Source: Dugong dugon (taxonomy: Eukaryota > Chordata > Mammalia > Sirenia > Dugongidae). Taken from it: a stretch of DNA of 64,000 nucleotides. The translations under genes and the position numbers were made by a program. Where the stretch lies: NCBI GenBank assembly GCA_030035585.1, contig CM057462.1:138720734-138784733 (forward strand), in the 5' to 3' direction. Below, one piece after another: positions 12,186 to 25,001 of the stretch (its first letter is position 1; each line of letters opens with the position of its first letter). Under the pieces are notes generated by a model. The model was given only the letters and a program-made list of their open reading frames with translations. It had not been told where the DNA came from and ran no database searches.

Positions 12186-12390
12186 GGAGCCCTGGTGGTG
12201 CAGTGGTTAGGTGCACGACTGCTAACCAAAAGGTTGGCGGTTTGAATTCACCAACCACTCTGTGGGAGAAAGATGTGGCAGTCTGCTTTTGTAAAGATTT
12301 ACAGCCTTAGAAACCCTATGGGGCAGTTCCACTCTGTCCTATAGGGTCACTATGACTCAGAATTGAATCAGTGACAGTGGATGTGGGTTT
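12186..12390 (+). mobile_element. AfroSINE
   Basis: Head at 12186 (AGGAGCCCTGGTGGTGCAGT), tail GGGCAGTTCCACTCTGTCC. The last part is decayed (CAGTGACAGTGGATG). Confidence 0.92.
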
Positions 12391-13557
12391 CATTCAGTGT
12401 TTGTAAACTGTTTTTTTTTTTTTTAATCAATGATATAATTAGATGCTTTTTATAATGTTACAATTTTGGGAGAATAACAAAAACTAGGCATTGGTTTTTT
12501 AAACCCACTCTGTAACAGAGTTTTATGTGATTTACTCAGTTAAAAAGTAACTTATAAAAATTTTTTTTTTTTTTTGCTTAGAATCAGGTCTTTGATTTTT
12601 TTTTTTCCTGAAAGAAGAGGAAATGGAATTGTTAAACTAGGTGAACATAAACAAAAAGCTAATCCATCTTATCTAGCCATTATGGAAAGAATAACACAAA
12701 ACCAGGATTAGTTTTTATATAAAAACAGATTTATTATGGTAAAAATAAAGAACATTTCCTATCCACTTATTTTCCTTGAATTCTTTCAAAAGTACGAAAT
12801 AATCATTTTCACTTTATATGATACATCTGTATCACTGACATGGTTTGCCTTTCTTGCATTTATCTTCATGTAACAGAATATTGCATTTCACTGTATTTAG
12901 TTTTTCAAATTGCTTTTAAGGAACTAAACCCTCTATCTAAAGCAGTCACTTAACTAGAATGAGAGGATTATCTTAAGTATTAAAGTGTTCACTGTTGACT
13001 GCCATAGTTGGTAATAGGCTGTTTGGAAGTCCTTACACTTAATCATGGCACATGGACAAATGAGGGGAGGGAACTGGCATCCAGGGGTATGTTTTATCTT
13101 CAGTGGTCCAACTGATTTTGATATAGTGCTTTAATATCCCACTGGAACAAATACTAGAATTCCAGGTTTCTATTTGAGAGGGGAGCTGGATGAGGATAGA
13201 AAGATCAGATAGCTTAAGATGATGAGGAATTTTTCTCAATAGAAATGATTTCTAATTATTGCCAAGGGGGAAGAAAAGGAAGAAATTTTATGATAGAATG
13301 ACAGACAAGTCTTCTTCCTTCCAAACAGCTTCCTAGAAAGAACTTGTTTTAAACTACAAATGTGGACAAATGTATTCCAAACAGAGGACTGCATCTCTTT
13401 TAATCATCAGTTTCATTATTATGGCTTATTGAGGAGTTATTTAAAAATACATGAAGTTTCAGTATCTACTCTTATTGCTTTGTTTCTTCTACATGTTCAT
13501 ACTAGTACACCCTCTATGTTTAATTAACCATTATAAAGGAAGTCTAATGATATTAGA
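12391..13557. other. Unassigned A/T-rich sequence
   Basis: T runs at 12411-12424, 12561-12575 and 12598-12606. No gene or recognised repeat was found in the remainder. Confidence 0.4.
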
Positions 13558-13768
13558 AGAGTCCCCGGATGGTGCAAACAACTATTGTGCTCAGTTACTA
13601 GCTGAAAGGTTGGAAGCTTGAGTCCACTCAGAGGTGCCTCAGAAGAAAGTCCTGGTGATCTACTTCTGAAAAATCAGCCATTGAATACCCTACAGAGCAC
13701 GGTTTTACTCTGACACACATGAGGTTGCTATGAGTCGGAAACAACTCAGTAGCAACTGGGTTTTTAAA
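13558..13768 (+). mobile_element. AfroSINE variant
   Basis: Head: GAGTCCCCGGATGGTGCAAA. Middle: AGGTGCCTCAGAAGAAAGTC. Tail: GAGTCGGAAACAACTCAGTAG. Confidence 0.88.
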
Positions 13769-15059
13769 GATATTAGATGGTTCATCAAAGCCAGGTGACA
13801 AACACAGTATGTCATATTTTTGTCTAATTTTTGCACTCCTGTTATATTTTGTGATAGATAAAATCTCTTTCTTATATGTTTGTTGGGCATACTCCTAGGT
13901 CATAGTGAAATGTGGGCATACAAAGTTCTATCTAAAATGTTGATCCTATTGACATATAATTTGGCAGATAGAATACAGTAAGGCAAGCTACAGTTGCATT
14001 GGCAATACTCAAGAATTGCAATTAAAGAGCATGAAGTGTCTTTGTAGTCTGTCTTCCATTTTCTGGAATATCTTATGTATCTGGACTTCTGTTTTCTACT
14101 AGAAATTTTAAACAGCTAGGATGTCCCATGTATTGACTTAAATCTATTTTTATCCTGTTGTATTATGTTTTTGTACATTTATTTTTGCCACAAGATGTTG
14201 TAAACAAACACTATATCTGGATTTGTTTTAATTTGCCTACTCTATGTAATGGGCATTGCCTTTTTTGACTCCCACTATGAGTGAGAGTTATGAGAGGCAA
14301 GGCCCAAACTCTTGCTACAGAAGCTCAGGGGACTAGAGCCTCCCTCTCTCCATGCCTGGGCATTCAGGCTGTGGTCCCGTGACCTCAGTGCAAGCCATCT
14401 GGACTCCAGCTCCATGTCACAGAGACTATTTAGACACTATCTACAGAAGAGTAACAGAAAGGGTCCAGCGGCAGCATGTCCCTACAGCTCCTGTGGTGTG
14501 ACCTCTGCTGTGTTTCCTGCTGTTTAATTTCCCTTGGTTCCTGCCATTTTTTTCGAACCTGAGCTTCCAGACTTCCCTTCTAAGAGCTGCCCAATATCTT
14601 TCAAATGAATTTCTTTTATAGTTAATTTAGTCAGAGTTAGTTTCTGTTGCTTAAAAAAAAAAAAAAAAAGGAAAGGAAAGAAAGAAAAGAAAACCTCATC
14701 GATACAGGGTTCCCTTTTTTAAAAAAATGATTGACTGTAGCCTAGGGATCTCATCATAATTATGTGTCATTTGTTAAGGATAAAAAAATAAATTGCAGTA
14801 AGAGGGAGAGCATTTGTTAATCTAAGCTCTTAACCCCATGTAAAGCTATAGCCTATATATACACTGATAAATAGTTCCTTAAAAGTTAATAGTTAATGTA
14901 TTTAATAATTCTGTCATATTTGCCACAAGTTGATTTTCCTAACTCAAAAGGCTTGGGTCTTGTAGCAAATTTTGAGAAAACAACACATTCAAAATGTGTT
15001 CATTACTCAAGTGAACACAGTGTTTGTGTTTAGCCTCCTGAGTGGGTAATATTTTACCC
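13769..15059. other. Unassigned sequence with one simple repeat
   Basis: An A run followed by GGAAAGGAAAGAAAG lies at about 14653-14692. The rest shows no gene. The open frame at 14312-14527 has no support beyond its length. Confidence 0.4.
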
Positions 15060-15235
15060 ATAACACTCATTGAAAACCTGCCATGTGCTAGCCTCTCTAC
15101 TAGGTGCTGGGCACAGAGATGAATAAGGCTCCTGGCTCCGCATACAATGCCTGGCAGTGGCAAGAGCCACTCAATGAATGTTTTTTGAATTGATGACATA
15201 ATCCCTGCCTCTAAGGAGCTCTATCGTGTGGGAAA
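15060..15235 (-). mobile_element. L2 3' end remnant
   Basis: Antisense L2: CATTGAAAACCTGCCATGTGC, ACTAGGTGCTGGGCACAGAG and ATCCCTGCCTCTAAGGAGC, with an unrelated stretch at about 15140-15195. Confidence 0.55.
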
Positions 15236-15924
15236 AACAGACACCTAATTGTGGCATACCACGCTATGCCAGTGCCCAAAATAGTTAATTTGAGTGAGAG
15301 TGGGTGTGGAGAGGAACTGCTGGCATGTTTTAGATGCCTTAGTGAGTTCCTATCATGGTGTCGAGGTCACACTGCCCCGTCCAATGACACCTCCTGTCTC
15401 TCTCAGAACTGTTATTCAGGCCTCTCTTTCCAGGCCCTCATAGTTAAGCTTGTGACACTGTGTTTGAACTCCTATTAATAGGCCTAGTCAGCTTCTTAGC
15501 AGATTGCATCTTAACATCAAACAGCCAGAATCCCCAACAAAGACTTCTTGGCGCAAAGCCAATCCTCAAGCATCAAAGCCATATTCCCTGCAAATCAGCT
15601 CCACTTGATGATAAATAATGGCATCAGGATTCCAAACCAATTATCCCATGGTGAAAGGCATAGTCTTCAAGGGCACACTGAGCTTTATTTAAAAAAACAG
15701 TAGCATTGCTGATGCTAGCCCTGAAATGTCAGCAATGGACACAACATGCAGATGAGAGCAATGACCTGAAAATGGTGTGTAACTCATGTCTCCCACACTG
15801 TACTGACCTGGAAAGGCTCAGGAAAATGTGGTTTGTCCACCTTTTAAAAGTTTCTGCCTTAAGCCCCCACCAGCAAAACTTCTGGAATGCCATCTTGTCT
15901 GGAACTCTATAATGGAGTAGAAGC

Positions 15925-16090
15925 ATGGACTTTTCAATTCAGATCTCAATACTGACGTTAGCTTTGTGACCTTAGGCAAATCATTTACTAAGTCTCAAAC
16001 TCTGTATCTATAAAATGGAGGTATTAAGATCAACCTTAAGTCTGTTTTACGGATAGCAGCATGTCAGGAACCCAATAAATGGTAGTTATT
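15925..16090 (+). mobile_element. MIR SINE
   Basis: Sense MIR: TTTGTGACCTTAGGCAAATC, CTCTGTATCTATAAAATGG, ending AATAAATGGTAGTTATTATT. Confidence 0.75.
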
Positions 16091-16104
16091 ATTATTAATT
16101 AGAA

Positions 16105-16310
16105 TTACTAGGCTAGGCACCACAGTTAACACTTTACAAACATTATTTTAGTCCTCATAACAACACTACGAGGTAGGTGTTTTTACCTCTAATAATAGAT
16201 GAGTAAACTGAGACTCAGATTAATTGCCCAATACCCCAGGTTGTGAGAGACAGTGAGTTCAAACTCAGGCTTGCTGATTCCAGTGGCCAGGCTCTTACAC
16301 TATGATGCCT
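16105..16310 (-). mobile_element. MIR SINE
   Basis: Antisense MIR directly after the sense copy: CACTTTACAAACATTATTTT, GAGTAAACTGAGACTCAGA, TTCAAACTCAGGCTTGCTG. The two copies lie tail to tail. Confidence 0.75.
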
Positions 16311-16959
16311 TTCCCGCACAGCCATCAAAGCTCTCCTCTTTGCTGACTTGTGGTGATCCTCTACCGTTTCCAGGACTCCCCATGTCTCTCTATTGACCTC
16401 ACCAGGACAAGAAAGTCATTACTGCTGTCACTGCCTCATAACTTTAAAGATGATCCCATTTCTAGTATATTCCTGGTGAGCTACTCTAGCATTTGGCACA
16501 TTTTTGTAAACAAAAGACCTTCCTCAACCCACTATCAAGATTCTTTTAGACCACAAAACAAGGCTGCATTTTGCTTAGCTTTCCTGCCAACGGCCAACCC
16601 GCTTTTCCAAAGCAGGCTCTGCATAAGAGGTTGGCTCTTTTCCATTTAATACAATGCCCAAGAGGTCAAGGGTCTGGTTCTTCCCTGCTTTCTGCAGAGT
16701 ATCAGGCCAATAGCCAGCCCTTGCTGTATGCTCACCAGGTTCACTGGACAATCTGCCTGGTGGGCCAAATTCCCATGTAGACATGCAACAAAGGCCCTTC
16801 TTAGGGACTCCCACTGAAGCAGCAAAATAACGTATTTGACTCAAGCAGCACAATATTCCTCAACCATCGTCACTGAAGCCATTAACTGAAGCAGATTGAC
16901 AAAAGCTTTGGCTTTGGAGGATCTGGAAACTTGTATTTAAGTCCCAGATCAGGAATCAT

Positions 16960-17490
16960 GAGCTGTGTAAATTTAATCAGACGCTTAATCTCTGAACCTG
17001 TTTTATCTGAGTTAATGTATGTGGCTGGCTATTCTCTGCTTTTCCCCCCTAGATGCGTTCACCCCCCTTCTCTGCCCTTCTCTGTGCTGCGAGGATTTGC
17101 TTCTTCCTGTTAACTGCATTTCCAGGCCTCCCTTGCCATCTGGCTTCTGGTTGGCTTAGCAGTAGATCAGAAGGTGGGAAGACAGAGGGAGCAAAATAGC
17201 TCTTCCCTCTCTTCTCCCCTCTCTCACTGCTTCTGTACTCTATCTCTGGCAGCAGCTGGGTGGCTGCACTTCCTGTGTTCCAGCTTTTCACAGGGCTCTG
17301 GTAACACCGTTTCTACCCTTTATATCTTAGGGTCTAGGGGAAGCAATGACTTCCTACTCTTGCTAGTCTTTGTGTGTCTCAGCATCCTTTGTTTGCTCTT
17401 TTGATCTTCCCACAACATCTGTAATTAGACCCTTCATTAAAGTCTTTTCTTTGAACCTGCTGAGTAAATTCTATTTCCTGCTCAGACCCT
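16960..17490 (+). repeat. Ancient repeat remnants (MIR piece, then LTR-like)
   Basis: A short MIR piece (AATTTAATCAGACGCTTAATC) is followed at about 17090-17490 by a stretch ending ATTAAAGTC...CCTGACTGGTACC. I recognise this second stretch as a mammal-wide repeat but cannot name it. The several open frames here fall inside these remnants. Confidence 0.4.
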
Positions 17491-19264
17491 GACTGGTACC
17501 ATATTTGCAAGGAGTTGAAAGCTGTAAGCACTGTTTATAAAACTATAGGCTATCAAATTAGAATTATTTATGATTATTTGGCCATAGTTTCACCATCAAT
17601 ACTAAATTGTGAAGTTTGCAAAACTTTCCTGGTTATATCTAAATATTGTGCCAGCCCAGAAATTAAAAAAAAAAAAAAAAATCAGAAGCCAGTGATCAAA
17701 GTTACGTTGAATAAGGTGTGCCTGGATTTGGTTTGCTTCTTCTTTATCAATTAGGAAATGGTCAGAAATGTGAACAGGTATCAGAAGGGAAGGATGCGCC
17801 TTCATAATTAAATCATCCATCCTCAAGAAGCAGATGCCTAAATGTAGAGTAAGTAGATACTGTTTTTGTACAGAAACGTGTGTTCATTTTTAGTGAAGAA
17901 ACTGTAACAATTGCTCCCCCACACACCTATTACCGTGACTTATTTTATTTCTGCTATAAATATTTCATTTTGGAGATAGGAATTTATGATCATTACAAAA
18001 TTTGTTTTAACACTAGCAGCTTTACATTATAAAGATTACAAAAAGGTCTCGGCTTATTTATAATTTATTTTTTTAAGTAATAGTTTGTTTATGAGAATTT
18101 TTTTTATCTCAATATATTAAGAAAACCTATGGTTTTTGAGTATATCTAAACTCTAGTTTTTTTTCCTAAGGAGTAAACTTCTGGATGACTGTTAAGGATA
18201 ATCTGAAAGAATCCTCATTCTTGCCATTTTCTACATACATAGGTCTAATTAACATTAAAGTTCTAATAGCTGTTTAAATTGCGTTCTCTGATCTATTTAT
18301 ATGGATAGGTCTATCAGGATTCTTTGATCGCAAGCAACAGAAACCAATCAGACATATTTAAGTAAAAGGGAATTTTACTGAAAGGATGTGAAGATGCTCA
18401 GTTAAGCATGAGGAGCTAGATGGTCAGAACTAATGGATGACCTCTTCAGAATTCTACCATCAGAGAGTTTTGGCTGAAAATGTTTTCTGACCCTGAGTCA
18501 CGCTGCTCAAGATTCAAATTCCAGGAGAATCAGCCTGGCCTGGCTTGGGTCCCAGGCACACAGCTTGGCCAAGGAAGCTGGGCCACTTGATTGGCAGTCC
18601 TAGCATGTGGAATGGGAGAGCGGAGGTTTTTGAGAGGAAAAGTGGAATGCTAGTAACAAGGGGGAAGAGACTCTGGGCTTGCAAAAGCAAAACAAAACAA
18701 AAACAGATTCTACCACAAAAGTCTTTAGAATATTTTATGACATATTATTAAGCTGTTAGATATTGCACATTTTCTTCCTTAAAATAATTTATTTTCCACA
18801 ATCTGAAGGTTAAACATTATGAATATTACATGAACTTAGGGTTGAAAGGAAGTCACAAGGTGGTTCTGAAAAATTTGGGAAGAAACTTCAGTTTCTTCCC
18901 CTGGATTACCGTGAGGAGTGTGCAATCTAGAATAGCTGTTGCTGACAGCTTTGCCCATGGCTCAGCTAACACCCCCTGGGTAAGGAGGAGCAAAGGGTAT
19001 CAAGCTACCAGCAAGGCTTCCTTGTTACAATGAAAATAAAATAGTACTGGCAGCAGCAAAGACTGTTATCCTTTCTTTACCCCTCCAGTTAGAAACAGTG
19101 GTTTGTATTTCAGAAGCCTCTTGGTTGACAAAAAAACAAAACAAAACAAAAACATGAAAGAAGTCTTCAAAAAGTAGTTATAAATTTTTGGCTAAATGTG
19201 CTACATAGATGATACATGATTTTTCAGATCTTCTTCTCCATGAAATTCTTTGGTGAATATAAAA
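17491..19264. other. Unassigned intergenic sequence
   Basis: A run at 17666-17681. A possible ancient repeat lies near 18305-18480 (CAAGCAACAGAAACCAATC). No gene seen. Short A/C-rich stretches occur near 18690 and 19130-19150. Confidence 0.4.
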
Positions 19265-20016
19265 CATTTGCCCGTGAGGGCAGGGATTGTGTCTGTACTG
19301 TTTGTTACCGTGTTTCCTGCACCTAATAGGAACTTATTACATATTTTTGAAATAAAGAGATTAATGAATATACCTAATATTTTAAAAAAGAGATTTTATG
19401 TTAATGGACACTTTTTTTTTTATTGTACTTCAGGTGAAGGCTTATAGAACAAATAGTTTCTCATGAAACAGTAGTACACATACTGTTTTATGACATTGGT
19501 TAACAACCCCACAACCTGTCAATCCTCTCCCTTATTGACCTTTTTTTTTAGAAAAAAATTTCTTTAAAAAGTTTTTGTTCTCAGAGTAGGCAGAATCTTT
19601 GAAATCTTTAGGAGGAAAGAAAACATATTTCAACCGTTTTTCCCTGTTCTGAATTTGATTTAGTAGTTTAAACTATTACTAACATACTATGTCATGTACT
19701 TATTTATTAACTGATTTATTATGATTGTTGTTTATTTCCCCCTGCTGGAAAGTAAACTACACAAGAATAGGGTCTTGGCCTGTTTTGTTTACTGCTTGAC
19801 TTCTAGTATGTACTCTATAAATGTTTTTGGGTGTATTAATACTACATAATTTACTTCTTACTGTATTGATGATATTGAGTATCTCCTCTATTAGAATATA
19901 ATCTCCACAAGAACAGGGATTTTTTTTTTTTCTGTTTTGTTCACTGTTGTATCTCAGGCACCTTGAACTGAGCCTAGTACATTTTTGGTTTTAAATAAAT
20001 ATTCGATGAATGAAAT
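19265..20016 (+). mobile_element. Three L2 tails and an L1 tail
   Basis: Sense L2 tails lie at about 19270-19375 (GTGAGGGCAGGGATTGTGTC), 19735-19830 (CACAAGAATAGGGTCTTGGC) and 19885-20016 (CTCCACAAGAACAGGG ... AAATATTCGATGAATG). A minus-strand L1 3' tail sits at 19412-19540 (TGTACTTCAGGTGAAGGCTT). Confidence 0.65.
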
Positions 20017-20544
20017 AGTTTACTAAAAGTCAACCCATCTCTGCCCCTAAATGATAGAAAAGTAATTCGAAGTTATTTAGAATGCTGCTAGATTGAGGCT
20101 TTAGGATAATATTTACTTATTAAAAACAGCTCTTAGAAAGAATATGTACTATAGGACCATATTCTTATTTATTTGCACCATTCTCACAAGATTGGAACCC
20201 CACTGGAGCCTATTCTTACTCCCTATTCCAGGACTAATTTCAGGAGTGAGTCCTGGTTGAGCCTCTACCTTCTCAAGTTTGCAGTTCAAAAAGTTATTTA
20301 CAGTATTTAATGAAACTTAAAAAGTTTCTTTTATGTCTTCTTGCAGAATCGACCCCATTACCATTATTTAATGTCCCTCTTTACCTCCAGTAATTTTCCT
20401 TGCTCTGAAATCTGCTTGGTCTGAAATTAATATAACTACTCCAGCTTTCTTTTGATTAGTACTAGTATAGTGTTATCTTTCTCCGTTCCTTTACTTTTAA
20501 TCTATCTGTGTCTTTATATTCAAAGCAGGTTTCCTATAGACAAC

Positions 20545-21025
20545 TGTCATGGTTTGAATTATGTCCCCCAAAAAATGTGTGTATCAGTTTGGCTAGGCCA
20601 TGATTCCTGGCACTGTGTGATTTTCCTGTATGTTGTAAACCTGCCTCTATGATGTTAATGAGGGAGGATGGGTGGCAGTTGTTTTAGTAAGGCAGGACCT
20701 GATCTACAAGACTGGATTATGTCCTGAGGCAATCTCTTGAGATATAAAAGACAGAAGTGAGCAGAGAGACACGGGGACCTCATACCATCAAGAAAGCAGT
20801 GCCAGGAGCGGAGTGCATCCTGTGGACAGGGGTCCCTGCGCCGAGAAGCTCCTAGTCCGGGGGAACACCGAAGAGAAGGCTGACAGAGAGTAAAAGACTT
20901 CACCTGGAGCTGACACCCTGAAATTGGACTTTTAGCCTACTTTGACTGTGAGGAAATAAATTTATCTTCATTACAACCATCCACTTGGGGTATTTCTGTT
21001 ACGGCAGCACTAGATGACTAAGACA
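20545..21025 (+). mobile_element. Solo LTR, MaLR/MLT1-like
   Basis: This 481-bp LTR has TG...CA ends: it starts TGTCATGGTTTGAATTATGT and ends ATGACTAAGACA. It has AATAAA near the end (AGGAAATAAATTT) and the family-typical end TTACGGCAGCACTAGATGAC. The flanks are ACAAC on the left and ACAGC on the right, a 5-bp duplication with one change, as for ERVL-MaLR elements. Removing it restores the L1 word TATAGACAGCGTATAG. No internal retroviral sequence is present. Confidence 0.75.
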
Positions 21026-22507
21026 ACAGCGTATAGTTGAGTTGTTTATTTTTAATCTACTCTGATAGTCTCTGTATTCTAACTGGTATATTTAGACCAT
21101 TCACACTTAAAGTGATTATTGATATAGTTGAATTAATATCTAAAGTATTTTAAATTGTTTTCTATTCTTTGCGCCCTTGCTCTTTATTTCTTTTTTCGTC
21201 TTTCACTGTTTTTTTGGCCTTCGCTGGGTTTAATTGAGCTGCTTTCTCTCCTGTCTTACCATATCAATTACACTTCTTTTTAATTTTTTTAGTGGTTGCC
21301 CTGGAGTTTGCAATATACATTTATAACTAAGTCTACTCTCAAATAACACTATACAGCTTCATGGTTGGTGCAGGTAACTTACAACAGAGTATTACCAATT
21401 CCTCCCTCTTGTACCTTACAGCATTGCTAGCATACATTTCACTTATCCATAAACTATAGCCATATTTTTGGTTCTGTTATTTTGAATAAATTATTATCTG
21501 TTATATCAGTTAAGAATAAGAAAAATAAAGGATTTTATTTTACATTTATTTAATCCTTCTCAAATAATCTTCCTTTCTTTACGTAGATCCAAGTTTTTGA
21601 TATATATTGTTTTCCTTCTCTCTAAATAACTTCTTTTAATATTTCTTGCAAGGTAGGTTTACTGGCAACAAATTCTCTCAATTTTTGTTTGTTTGAGGAA
21701 GTCTTTATTTATCCTTCACACTTGAAGAATAATTTTGCTGGTTACAGAATTCTGGGTTGGTGGTTTTCTTCTTTCAACACCTTAAATATTTCATTCCACT
21801 TTCTTCTCGCTTGCATGGTTTCTGAAGAGAAGTCTGATATAATTTTTATCCTTATTCCTTTATAGGTAAGGTGTTTTTTTCCCCCTTCTAGCTTCTTTCA
21901 AGATTTTCTTTGTATTTGATTTTCTGAAGTTTGAATATGGTATGCCTAAGTGTAACTTTTTGGTATTTATTTTGACTGGTGATTTGGTATCTGTCAATAA
22001 TTTTGATCTGTGGTTTGGTATCTGTCAATAATTTTAGAAAATTCTCAGCCACAGTTACTTCAAACATTTCTTCTCTTCGTTTCTCGCTCTTCTTCATCTT
22101 CTGGTATTCCCATTATGCATGTGTTATACCTTTCATAATTGTACCAAGTTCTTGGATATTCTGTTCCATTTTGTTCAGTCTTTTTTTCTCTTTGCTTTTT
22201 CATTTGGGAAGTTGCTATTGATATATCTTCAAGCTCTCTGACACTTTCCTTGGCCAAGTAGTCCAGTCTACTGGTGAGCCTATCAAAGACATTTTTTATT
22301 TCTGTTACACTTTTTTTATTTCTAGCATTTCCTTTTGATACTTTCTTAGAGTTTCAATCTTTCTACTTAGACTACCCATCTGTTCTTGTATGCTGTCTAC
22401 TTTTTACATGAGAGCCCTTAGCATATTAATCATAGTTATTTTAAATTCCTAGTCTGATAATTTCAAAATATCTGCCATATCTGAGTCTGGTTCTAATGCT
22501 TTCCCTG

Positions 22508-23429
22508 TGTGATGAAATTAATTTCTTTATGTGGCCTGTTGCCTTGGTTCTTTGGAAGAAACAGCTTGAGAGATTTTTCCCATAAGTCCCTAGAAGTTAC
22601 CTTTGCCCTAGTTTTCTACCCCAGAAGGTTTGTTACTTTTGTCATGGTGGATTGACATTTCCTGGGTAAGCTGTAAAGAATTTCTTGTCTGGTCCTAGAT
22701 TGCAGCCTGCCCTGTGATTGTTACACATCTTACAAGGCTTGGTTAATAGACTATGCAAGTGAAGTGTCTGTAACCTATTATGCAAATGAAGTGTCTGTGG
22801 TCTACTGAGAGGGGATTGGTCAGTTTGTGACCCCTGCTGGGAGGGGCCATGCCTTGAAATTGACAAGGAGTTATGTATATATGCAGCTAATCCCACAGAA
22901 GTTTTTCAGACAGAAAGAAGCAGAAGGAAGAAAGAAGAGGGGGGCCAAGACAAGCCTGTCCTGAGGGGGCCAAGAGGAGCATGTTCTGAGGAGGCTGAGT
23001 GCAGCCTGTTCTCAGGGGCCAAGAGAGGTCCTGAACTGAGGAGGCTGAGGAGAGGTTTGCATGGTTGAGAGGAGCTGAGAGTGCTGTCCTGCCCTGAAGA
23101 AGGGAGATTTTACCTACATGCTTCTGGATCCTGATCCTGAGTTGTAGCCTATTGATCCTGATCCCAAATTGTACCCTGTTACTTCCTTAATAAACCACTT
23201 AACTGTAAGTATGATCTGTGAGTTCTATGTGGCTATTGCAACAGATTATCAAACCTAAATGAAAAATAGAGAGTACCATGGGGGGCACTGCTGGTGTTAG
23301 AATTGGTAAAGAAGTTAGACAGTGGAGGTATGTCTAACATCCACCTCATGGGAATCAGCCTTGGGCTGATCTGATTCTCATGATAGTCTCTGAAGTTAGG
23401 CAGGTTCTGATGCTGCTAGCACCGTTTCA
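22508..23429 (+). mobile_element. Solo LTR of about 922 bp, family not recognised
   Basis: It begins TGTGATGAAATTAATTTC and ends GCACCGTTTCA. The flanks are TTCCCTG (22501-22507) and TACCCTG (23430-23436), and outside them the L1 reads on. LTR-like content: an octamer ATGCAAAT (22780-22787), a TATA-like TATGTATATATGC near 22870, four or more 25-bp repeats (22945-23044, CCAAGA...CTGAGG) and AATAAA near 23190. No gag, pol or env sequence adjoins it. The repeated 7-bp flank is imperfect, and the class of endogenous retrovirus is unknown. Confidence 0.6.
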
Positions 23430-24210
23430 TACCCTGTCTCTTCAGACCACGATTTTGGCCTTTTAGCATGCCTTGCAATTTTTTGTTGAAAGATGGACGT
23501 GATGTATTGGGTAAAAGAAAATGAGATCTTTTTGGAGAACGGAGCCCTGGTCTGCTACCTTCACAGGAGCTTTTCATCCTCCCCCCGCCCCACCACCCTT
23601 AGGTGAGACACGAGAGCTAGAGGTGGGCTGGAGTGAGTGCTTCCCTTCCCCTATATTGAATGCTAGCAGAGGCTGTAGTTGGGTATTTATCTTCCTCCAT
23701 GTTGATTAGGCTCTGATAAAACCTCCTTTGGTCAGGCTTTGGGAAAATAGTTTACCTTGAGAACAGGCCTTTGTTAAGGAGAATAGAGACAGCTGGGCAT
23801 ATCCCAAAATGGTTACTGTTTTTCTACCTCTACCGGAAGCCCACCTGGTGGGGTTCCTGTAGGTAAAATTCATGAAAGTATAGGAGCCCCCCTAAAGCTA
23901 TGACTCCATGAGTTTTTAATCTCTTAAACTAGTTCAACCTCAGTCTCCAGCAATTAGTCAATTACTCTTTAAGTATTCTGACCCACTGCTGGGTTTAATG
24001 GCAGTTTCTGGTCCTGGTAAGCTATGATTCTCTGTATCTGCTTGTATCTCCAGTTTTCAGGTCAGTGGTTTACGTGACCTCAATTCTCTGATGAATTTAA
24101 GAAGAGTGTTGATTTTCAGTTTTCAGCTTTTTGTTGTTGTTGTAAATATAGCGGTAAAGACTTTCAAGCCCTTTACATGTCAGACCAGAAACCAGAAGTA
24201 CTGTAAAGGT

Positions 24211-24804
24211 TTGACTTAAACTGCACCTTTATATAATATCTACTTAAGTTAAATCCTATGTAAAATAAGAGTCAGTGATGCTTGTAGATCAGTTAATTTC
24301 TAAAGGATTATATACTCATATGTTGATGGAAAATACAATAGGTATTAGATAGTAAAGTAGAACCAGAATAAATAATTCTCCACCAACTAGTTTCCTTTTC
24401 TGTCTCCACAGACAAAAAAGCCACCTAAGAAGCAACTGGAGCCCTGTTTCTTATATAATTAACAGAGGGCTGATGTGCTCTTCATGAATGTTTTTTCTGG
24501 GGAAATTCAAGAGGTCTAATGATATCATTATAATTTGGAATAATTTTCCTTCCTGCATAACACCTATTTCAGAGATAAAGAAAGGGACATTATCTATCTT
24601 TTTCTTATAGCTGTAGTTATTTTACAAGAAGGAATGTCTTTTTATGTTGCAAAATTATTAGCCAAATATATAAAGAATGACTCTTTATATATGAATTCTA
24701 TTTTGTGAGTGAACTCTAGTATTGAGAAGACTAAAAAATCTAATTTGTAACATACTTATATTGTTCAAATGTATGTGTGATTATGTACATATGGGCTAGA
24801 AGCG
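24211..24804. other. Unassigned A/T-rich sequence
   Basis: No gene or clear repeat between the old L1 leader and the L2 fossil. Confidence 0.4.
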
Positions 24805-25001
24805 TCAATCACTTATTTGTTCAACTAGTACTTATTGACACCTCACCATTGTGCCAGGCTGTGGCAAGGAGACCCTCAGTAAACAGTATGACAAGGTGCC
24901 TGGCCTCAGAGAGCTTATAATCTAGTACAGATATACATTATCCAATATAACTACATAAATAATAAATTAATTGTGATTGAATATGTGTTATCATAGAGAA
25001 T
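24805..25001 (-). mobile_element. L2 fossil, first part (interrupted by the RTE-type element)
   Basis: Read on the minus strand this is the 3' end of L2, the ancient mammal-wide LINE: antisense of the CTCAATAAATGTTTG-type end, with TGTGCCAGGC and CTCAGAGAGCTTATAATCTAG as hallmarks. It continues after the nested block at 40573. Confidence 0.75.

Larger units (their letters stand above)
20335..24210 (-). mobile_element. Old antisense L1, 5' part, broken by two LTRs
   Basis: On the minus strand: L1 leader (24210 to about 23437), ORF1 relic (about 22500-21600) and the start of ORF2 (about 21130 down to 20335). The leader resembles that at 4650-5460, for example the GATTCTCTGTATCTGCTTGT and TCAGTTTTCAGCTTTTTGTT parts. 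The ORF1 region shows antisense of the C-terminal domain near 21800. The rest of ORF2 is missing. The copy is old and holds many stops. It is interrupted at 20545-21025 and 22508-23429. Confidence 0.8.

Noticed and set aside
14312..17404. Cluster of 60-99 codon frames that might be exons
   Set aside because: I saw no consistent splice sites, codon bias or domains. Several overlap MIR or other old repeats.
22945..23044. Short regular repeats suggestive of a CRISPR or satellite
   Set aside because: The 25-bp units are adjacent and imperfect with no spacers, and they lie within an LTR of a mammalian genome.
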